Part shown: positions 60,279 through 64,000 of the stretch, piece after piece | Numbering within the stretch: the first letter of the stretch is position 1 | Layout of the letters: each line of letters opens with the position of its first letter | NCBI GenBank assembly: GCA_963976815.1 | Contig: CAXBLU010000002.1 | Coordinates: 62,001 to 126,000 of the forward strand | Source: JAHRVQ01 sp963976815 | GTDB lineage: Bacteria > Pseudomonadota > Gammaproteobacteria > Pseudomonadales > Azotimanducaceae | Length of the DNA stretch: 64,000 bases | Reading direction: 5' to 3' | Made by a program: the position numbers and the translations under genes | The notes under the pieces: generated by a model | Told to the model about the DNA's origin: nothing | Databases searched by the model: none | What the model saw: the letters and a program-made list of their open reading frames with translations, nothing else

Positions 60279-60317
60279 GCAAAGTAGAAGCTACCCATCG
60301 GGTAGCCTCTACTTTGC
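60279..60317. terminator. Strong 18-bp hairpin between convergent genes
   Basis: GCAAAGTAGAAGCTACCC pairs with GGGTAGCCTCTACTTTGC around an ATC loop with one mismatch. It lies between the stops of the crotonase (60238) and the nitronate monooxygenase (60374). There is no clean T-run, so it may be a bidirectional terminator or an mRNA 3'-end stabiliser. The bases before it carry a 12-bp duplication (AAATAGGAA at 60245 and 60257). Confidence 0.7.
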
Positions 60318-60373
60318 ACCAACTCTTTAAAAGCTTTTCGGCAATCTGTTGGCGAAGGCGTTCCCGCCGTACA

Positions 60374-61324
60374 TCAAGCGGTGAGTTTGGTCAGGCGGGC
60401 TTTTGCAGCCTGGTATTCAAGGGCTAATTGATCCACCAGTTCTGCCGCGGGCTGGACGCTATCAATTGCGCCGATGCCCTGACCGCAACCCCAGATGTCT
60501 TTCCATGCTTTGGAGTCAGAGTCGCCTCCGGAACCAAAATTCATTTGCGACGGATCGCTTTCCGGCAGGTTCTTTGGATCAAGCCCTGCGGCTTCAATAG
60601 ATGGCGCTAGATAGTTGCCATGGACGCCGGTAAATAAATTGCTGTAAACAATATCGTTAGCGGCGTACTGCACGAGGGCATCCTTGTACTTCGGATCGGC
60701 ATTTGCCTCAGTGGTGGCGATGAATGCCGATCCTATATAGGCCAGATCTGCGCCCATTGCCTGGGCACCAAGAACCGCATGGCCATTGGCAATTGAGCCG
60801 GAAAGTACCAGGGGCCCATCAAACCAACTTCGAATTTCTTGAATCAAAGCAAAAGGAGAAAGGGCGCCAGCATGGCCACCCGCACCTGCTGCAACCGCGA
60901 TTAACCCCGTTGCGCCTTTTTCAATGGCTTTCTTTGCAAAGCGATTATTGATCACGTCGTGCAGCACGATGCCGCCATAAGCAGTGATGCGTTTGTTTAC
61001 ATCCTCGTTTGCGCCCAGGGAGGTGATCACAATTGGGACCTTGTATTGTTCGCAGAGGGCCAGGTCTTCCTCAAGACGATTATTTGATTTGTGGACAATC
61101 AGATTTACAGCAAATGGGGCGGCGCCTTCATGATCCTTAAGGGCGGTAATGATTTGCTGGAGCCATGCCTCGAGAATGTCTGTCGAACGCGCATTCAAAG
61201 AAGGAAATGAGCCGACAACCCCGGACTGGCACTGGGCAATGACAAGATCTGGATTCGAGATAATAAATAACGGTGAGCCAATAACTGGGATTCGCAGATT
61301 TTCAAGAATAGGGGGCAACGCCAT
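60374..61324 (-). CDS. Nitronate monooxygenase (2-nitropropane dioxygenase) family protein
   Basis: A flavin TIM-barrel of 316 residues from the ATG at 61324; the frame is open upstream but those residues are in the promoter and operator region. It contains N-L-R-I-P-V-I-G-S-P-L-F at the FMN end, the G-A-T-G-L-I-A-V-A-A-G-A-G-G-H-A-G loop with the conserved His, and the phosphate-binding L-S-G-S-I-A-N-G and G-A-D-L-A-Y-I-G-S. It probably oxidises alkyl nitronates or related propionate-3-nitronate. It is divergent from a PadR regulator that likely controls it. Confidence 0.9.
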   Translation of the reverse strand: MALPPILENLRIPVIGSPLFIISNPDLVIAQCQSGVVGSFPSLNARSTDILEAWLQQIITALKDHEGAAPFAVNLIVHKSNNRLEEDLALCEQYKVPIVITSLGANEDVNKRITAYGGIVLHDVINNRFAKKAIEKGATGLIAVAAGAGGHAGALSPFALIQEIRSWFDGPLVLSGSIANGHAVLGAQAMGADLAYIGSAFIATTEANADPKYKDALVQYAANDIVYSNLFTGVHGNYLAPSIEAAGLDPKNLPESDPSQMNFGSGGDSDSKAWKDIWGCGQGIGAIDSVQPAAELVDQLALEYQAAKARLTKLTA

Positions 61325-61342
61325 AGGTTTCTCATGATTTGT

Positions 61343-61360
61343 TATGCATTTAATTGCATA
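61343..61360. promoter_or_regulatory. PadR operator 1
   Basis: TATGCA-N6-TGCATA, a perfect inverted repeat with 6-bp arms, 18 bp upstream of the nitronate monooxygenase ATG. PadR-family operators are often ATG(T/C)-N8-(A/G)CAT, which this fits. Confidence 0.78.
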
Positions 61361-61396
61361 TATGTTTGCACAGTTTTTCAATAAAGCCAAAACAAA

Positions 61397-61414
61397 TATG
61401 CAACTAATTGCATA
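61397..61414. promoter_or_regulatory. PadR operator 2
   Basis: A second TATGCA-N6-TGCATA with identical arms and spacing. The two centres are 54 bp apart, about five helical turns, so two regulator dimers would bind the same face of the DNA. It lies 41 bp before the PadR start, consistent with autoregulation. Confidence 0.78.
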
Positions 61415-61455
61415 AAAGTCTCGAATAAGGAATGGGAAGCCTCTAACATCCACCT

Positions 61456-62034
61456 ATGGCACTTTCCCACGCAATTATGACGTCGTTGATCGATCAGGAT
61501 TTATCTGGCTACGATCTGGCGAAACAATTCGACGTATCTCTTGGCTTTTTCTGGAGTGCATCCCACCAACAGATCTACCAACAGTTAAAAACCTTAACAG
61601 CAGCGGGTGAGGTTTCGGTCACTGAAGTGAGCCAGTCGGGTAAGCCAGATAAGCGTGTTTATGGCTTAACCGATGTTGGACGTGAAGCATTGCTGACCTG
61701 GGCCGAAAAAGAGTCACGGCGAAAGCCCGCCCGGGATGATCTGTTTGTGAAGCTCTATAACCTGGGGAACCTGAAGCCAGAGCTGCTGATAGGTGAAGTT
61801 GAAGCTAGACAGTTGCAGCACCAGCAACGATTGGCGTTGTATCAACGCATTAGAGATAGAGGCTACGCTAAGCCGGAGCATCTCTCTGATCGGCGGAAAG
61901 GGATGTATCTAGCGCTATTGGCGGGGATCTATCAGGAACAGGCAACACTACAATGGTGCAAAGAAGCACTCACGCTGCTGCAATCCATAGGATCTACGGA
62001 TGCGCCAATAAAAGCGCCGCCGACAGAACTGTGA
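61456..62034 (+). CDS. PadR family transcriptional regulator
   Basis: A 192-residue PadR (Vir-type) repressor. The N-terminal winged helix begins M-A-L-S-H-A-I-M-T-S-L-I-D-Q-D-L-S-G-Y-D-L-A-K-Q-F and continues F-F-W-S-A-S-H-Q-Q-I-Y-Q-Q-L-K-T-L; the C-terminal helical domain is the Vir_act-type dimerisation part. Two matching palindromes lie in the divergent promoter shared with the nitronate monooxygenase, its likely target. The stop codon sits in a tandem duplication. Confidence 0.93.
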   Translation: MALSHAIMTSLIDQDLSGYDLAKQFDVSLGFFWSASHQQIYQQLKTLTAAGEVSVTEVSQSGKPDKRVYGLTDVGREALLTWAEKESRRKPARDDLFVKLYNLGNLKPELLIGEVEARQLQHQQRLALYQRIRDRGYAKPEHLSDRRKGMYLALLAGIYQEQATLQWCKEALTLLQSIGSTDAPIKAPPTEL

Positions 62035-62080
62035 CAGAACCTTGCAAGGAGCCGTCGCAAGGAACCGTCGCAAGGAGCCA
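62022..62080. repeat. Tandem repeats spanning the PadR stop
   Basis: An 11-bp pair (GACAGAACTGT/GACAGAACCTT, 62022-62043) contains the padR TGA at 62032-62034. It runs into three 13-mers: TTGCAAGGAGCCG, TCGCAAGGAACCG and TCGCAAGGAGCCA (62042-62080). Each 13-mer has an AAGGA(g/a) motif like a ribosome site but no start codon follows at the right distance. Confidence 0.85.
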
Positions 62081-62135
62081 TCCAAAAATCGTAATTGACG
62101 TATTGAGGGGCGTAATGGGGTTAATAGGTGTGGGT

Positions 62136-62657
62136 ATGAAAAGTCTGCGGATATTGTTTGTGGTTATTTTAGTTGCCGGATGTGCATCGGTTAAATACCC
62201 GCCCCTGACCACGGCTGAGGCAGTAGACCTGGAACGTTTTGCGGGGGACTGGTACGTCATTGCTGCTATTCCAACATTTCTGGAAAAGGATGCCTACAAC
62301 GCGGTTGAATCCTACCAGGCACCGAAAGATGGAAGGATAAAAACGACCTTTCGGTTTAATCAGGGAGGCTTCGACGGTGAGGAGAAACGCTTTCATCCGA
62401 CGGGCTTTGTCAATCAAGACGATCCGTCCAATTCACTTTGGGCTATGCAATTTGTTTGGCCCTTTAAGGCTGAATATCGAATTGTCTACACCAGCGAGGA
62501 TTACGATCTGACCATTATTGGCCGGAGCAAACGTGATTATGTCTGGATCATGTCGAGGACCAAGACCATCTCTGAGCATTCTTACCAGTCATTGGTTAAC
62601 ATTGTCGCCCGTGAAGGCTACGACTTGTCCGCACTGCGCAAGGTACCTCACAGTTAG
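62136..62657 (+). CDS. Lipocalin (Blc-like) outer membrane lipoprotein
   Basis: From the ATG at 62136 the protein is 173 residues with signal and lipobox V-A-G-C. Lipocalin motifs: F-A-G-D-W-Y-V-I-A-A-I-P (structurally conserved region 1, G-x-W-Y), later D-Y-D-L-T-I-I-G-R-S and Y-V-W-I-M-S-R, as in bacterial Blc. It probably binds lysophospholipids or fatty acids in envelope stress. An upstream in-frame ATG (62115, after GAGGGG) would add seven residues to the signal. The frame open from 61953 overlaps padR and is not used. Confidence 0.88.
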   Translation: MKSLRILFVVILVAGCASVKYPPLTTAEAVDLERFAGDWYVIAAIPTFLEKDAYNAVESYQAPKDGRIKTTFRFNQGGFDGEEKRFHPTGFVNQDDPSNSLWAMQFVWPFKAEYRIVYTSEDYDLTIIGRSKRDYVWIMSRTKTISEHSYQSLVNIVAREGYDLSALRKVPHS

Positions 62658-62715
62658 AAAAAACCAGGTAGGCCCTAGCGAGTCTATTGAGCAAGCGTCT
62701 ATTTAGAGAGAGTCT

Positions 62716-63792
62716 ATGAAATTTGTCAGTAGCGGCCATTTTCAGCATAGCGATGCGGATCGAATTGGGGTTCTTGTCACTAACCTCGGTACGCCCGCAG
62801 CGCCGACCCGAAAAGCACTAAAAACCTATCTGAAGGAATTCCTGTCTGACCCCAGGGTTGTGGAGTTTCCTCGGTTGCTCTGGTGGTTGGTGCTAAATAT
62901 TGTCATCTTGAACTTTCGCCCAGCCCGCTCGGCAAAAAGTTATCAAACAGTCTGGACCGATGAGGGCTCCCCATTGATGGTCTACACGGAACGACAGGCG
63001 GCAGCCATCCGAGAAAAGTTGTCAACTAACGAGAATGTTGTGGTTGAGTTTGCGATGCGTTACGGCGAGCCGTCAATTAATTCCGCTCTGGAATCCCTGG
63101 CAAAGCAGGGGGTTCGAAAATTGCTGTTGCTACCGCTCTACCCCCAATACTCGGCGAGTACCAGCGCATCTACCTTTGATGCGGTTGCCGCTGATTTTAC
63201 GCAACGACGTTGGTTGCCGGATCTCAGATTTATTAGCCATTACCATGATCGTCCCGCCTATATTGATGCGGTTGCAGAAAAAATTGAACGACACTGGCAA
63301 GATCAGGGCCGGGCGCAACTACTGCTGTTTTCTTTCCATGGCATCCCCCAAAGTTATCTCGAAAAGGGCGATCCCTATTTCTGTGAGTGTCATAAATCGG
63401 CGCGACTTATTGCTGAGCGATTGAAACTTGCGGAGGACAAATACAAGGTCGTATTCCAATCTAGATTCGGCCGTGAAGCGTGGCTGCAGCCCTACTGTGA
63501 TGAAACGCTAAAACAATTGCCAGGCGAGGGGGTCAAATCGGTGCAGGTAGTCTGCCCGGGATTCTCCGCTGATTGCCTTGAGACCATTGAGGAAATTGGT
63601 ATCGAGAACAGGGACTACTTTCTCAATGCTGGCGGTGAGCGTTATGAATACATTGCTGCACTCAACGATGATCCCGAACATATCAACATGCTAACGGATC
63701 TGATTAGTGAGAACCTGCAAGGCTGGTCCTGCGAGGAAACCCACGGCCGACCGGAGCGCGCGGAAAAATTTGGTGCGCCGCCTGAGTTATGA
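62716..63792 (+). CDS. hemH: Ferrochelatase
   Basis: The terminal enzyme of heme synthesis, inserting Fe2+ into protoporphyrin IX. The N-terminus G-V-L-V-T-N-L-G-T-P-A-A-P, the catalytic His in F-S-F-H-G-I-P-Q-S-Y, and the distal C-P-G-F-S-A-D-C-L-E-T-I-E-E-I Glu region are typical. The 358-residue length is that of bacterial HemH. An AGAGAG site precedes the ATG. It lies 58 bp after the lipocalin gene and may be cotranscribed with it. The 208 bp after its stop to the window end show no supported gene. Confidence 0.96.
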   Translation: MKFVSSGHFQHSDADRIGVLVTNLGTPAAPTRKALKTYLKEFLSDPRVVEFPRLLWWLVLNIVILNFRPARSAKSYQTVWTDEGSPLMVYTERQAAAIREKLSTNENVVVEFAMRYGEPSINSALESLAKQGVRKLLLLPLYPQYSASTSASTFDAVAADFTQRRWLPDLRFISHYHDRPAYIDAVAEKIERHWQDQGRAQLLLFSFHGIPQSYLEKGDPYFCECHKSARLIAERLKLAEDKYKVVFQSRFGREAWLQPYCDETLKQLPGEGVKSVQVVCPGFSADCLETIEEIGIENRDYFLNAGGERYEYIAALNDDPEHINMLTDLISENLQGWSCEETHGRPERAEKFGAPPEL

Positions 63793-64000
63793 TATTCCGT
63801 CCAGGGTAGCGGTTTTGCCTGTACTCCGTTGTTGTTGCCTGGTTGAGGTTGAATTGCTCATACCACCATTTCTATTCATTCGGCGCTAAACTTTCCAATC
63901 TGGAATATGTTACATGCGTTTAATTCTTTAGAAATATTGAAGTTTGGCTGCTAATTTCCACTCTGTTCCATTAGTTCCATTAGTTCAACTGACTTCATAA

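Noticed and set aside
62042..62080. The AAGGAG repeats as ribosome sites for an unannotated small gene
   Set aside because: No start codon at proper spacing opens a meaningful frame.
61953..62135. Longer lipocalin N-terminus from 61953
   Set aside because: It overlaps padR and lies within repeats; the lipoprotein signal starts only at 62115 or 62136.
1..64000. tRNA, rRNA, CRISPR, IS or prophage
   Set aside because: I looked for cloverleaf-like blocks, regularly spaced repeats, transposase and integrase motifs and found none I could support.

Overview
The window looks like a chromosomal segment of a marine or aquatic gammaproteobacterium. The evidence is the set of conserved gammaproteobacterial families (DUF3080, DUF4389, DUF1289, YbiT, SlyD, an OprF-like OmpA porin, a GPH symporter) mixed with many catabolic oxidoreductases (two luciferase-like monooxygenases, a Baeyer-Villiger type FMO, nitronate monooxygenase, three non-heme oxygenase or ABM type genes, two crotonases). 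I cannot name the genus. I saw no rRNA, tRNA, CRISPR array, IS element or prophage. Gene density is high and base composition looks even, so nothing suggests a recent island.

Layout. 1-3.2 kb: end of a TPR gene, then a PPOX-like flavoprotein divergent from its likely MocR/PdxR-type regulator. 3.2-8.1 kb: class II aldolase plus a secreted unknown, divergent from a dgoK-dgoA-PhyH-ABM operon (KDPGal branch of galactonate use). 8.1-13.3 kb: VOC protein, OmpA porin, DUF3080 lipoprotein with a short acyl-CoA-dehydrogenase-like partner, YbiT. 13.4-17.6 kb: a membrane-bound LOV histidine kinase between two flavin monooxygenases. 17.6-29 kb: scattered metabolic genes (2OG oxygenase, SDR, GST, DoxX, EthD, MATE, SRPBCC, GPH symporter, dienoyl-CoA isomerase type crotonase, BVMO). 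29-34.9 kb: a compact module with two paralogous Rab-like small GTPases, a transmembrane OmpA-domain protein, a lysine-tailed coiled-coil protein, an HD-GYP protein and a metallo-beta-lactamase-fold protein. 35-49.8 kb: YghU, dienelactone hydrolase, HxlR regulator with a CMD gene and paired operators, a Tat-exported aminotransferase with a TauE/SafE exporter, a TonB receptor, glycosyltransferase plus PAP2, GNAT, Lrp, SlyD, and a D-aminoacylase-like amidohydrolase. 50.1-59.4 kb: a three-gene operon of a Slam-like (DUF560) TPR/beta-barrel protein, a FecR-domain protein ending in a TbpB-like barrel, and a 2044-residue lipoprotein. 59.4-64 kb: crotonase, nitronate monooxygenase and PadR regulator with paired operators, lipocalin, ferrochelatase.

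The two strongest candidates for an undescribed system are the GTPase module at 29.0-34.9 kb (cytoplasmic GTPase switches coupled through a membrane protein to peptidoglycan, with a predicted c-di-GMP phosphodiesterase) and the putative type XI secretion locus at 50.2-59.4 kb. A third observation crosses the whole window: about eight genes have a short tandem duplication that contains, or begins within about 10 nt of, the stop codon. All functional statements are homology judgements made by eye without database searches.
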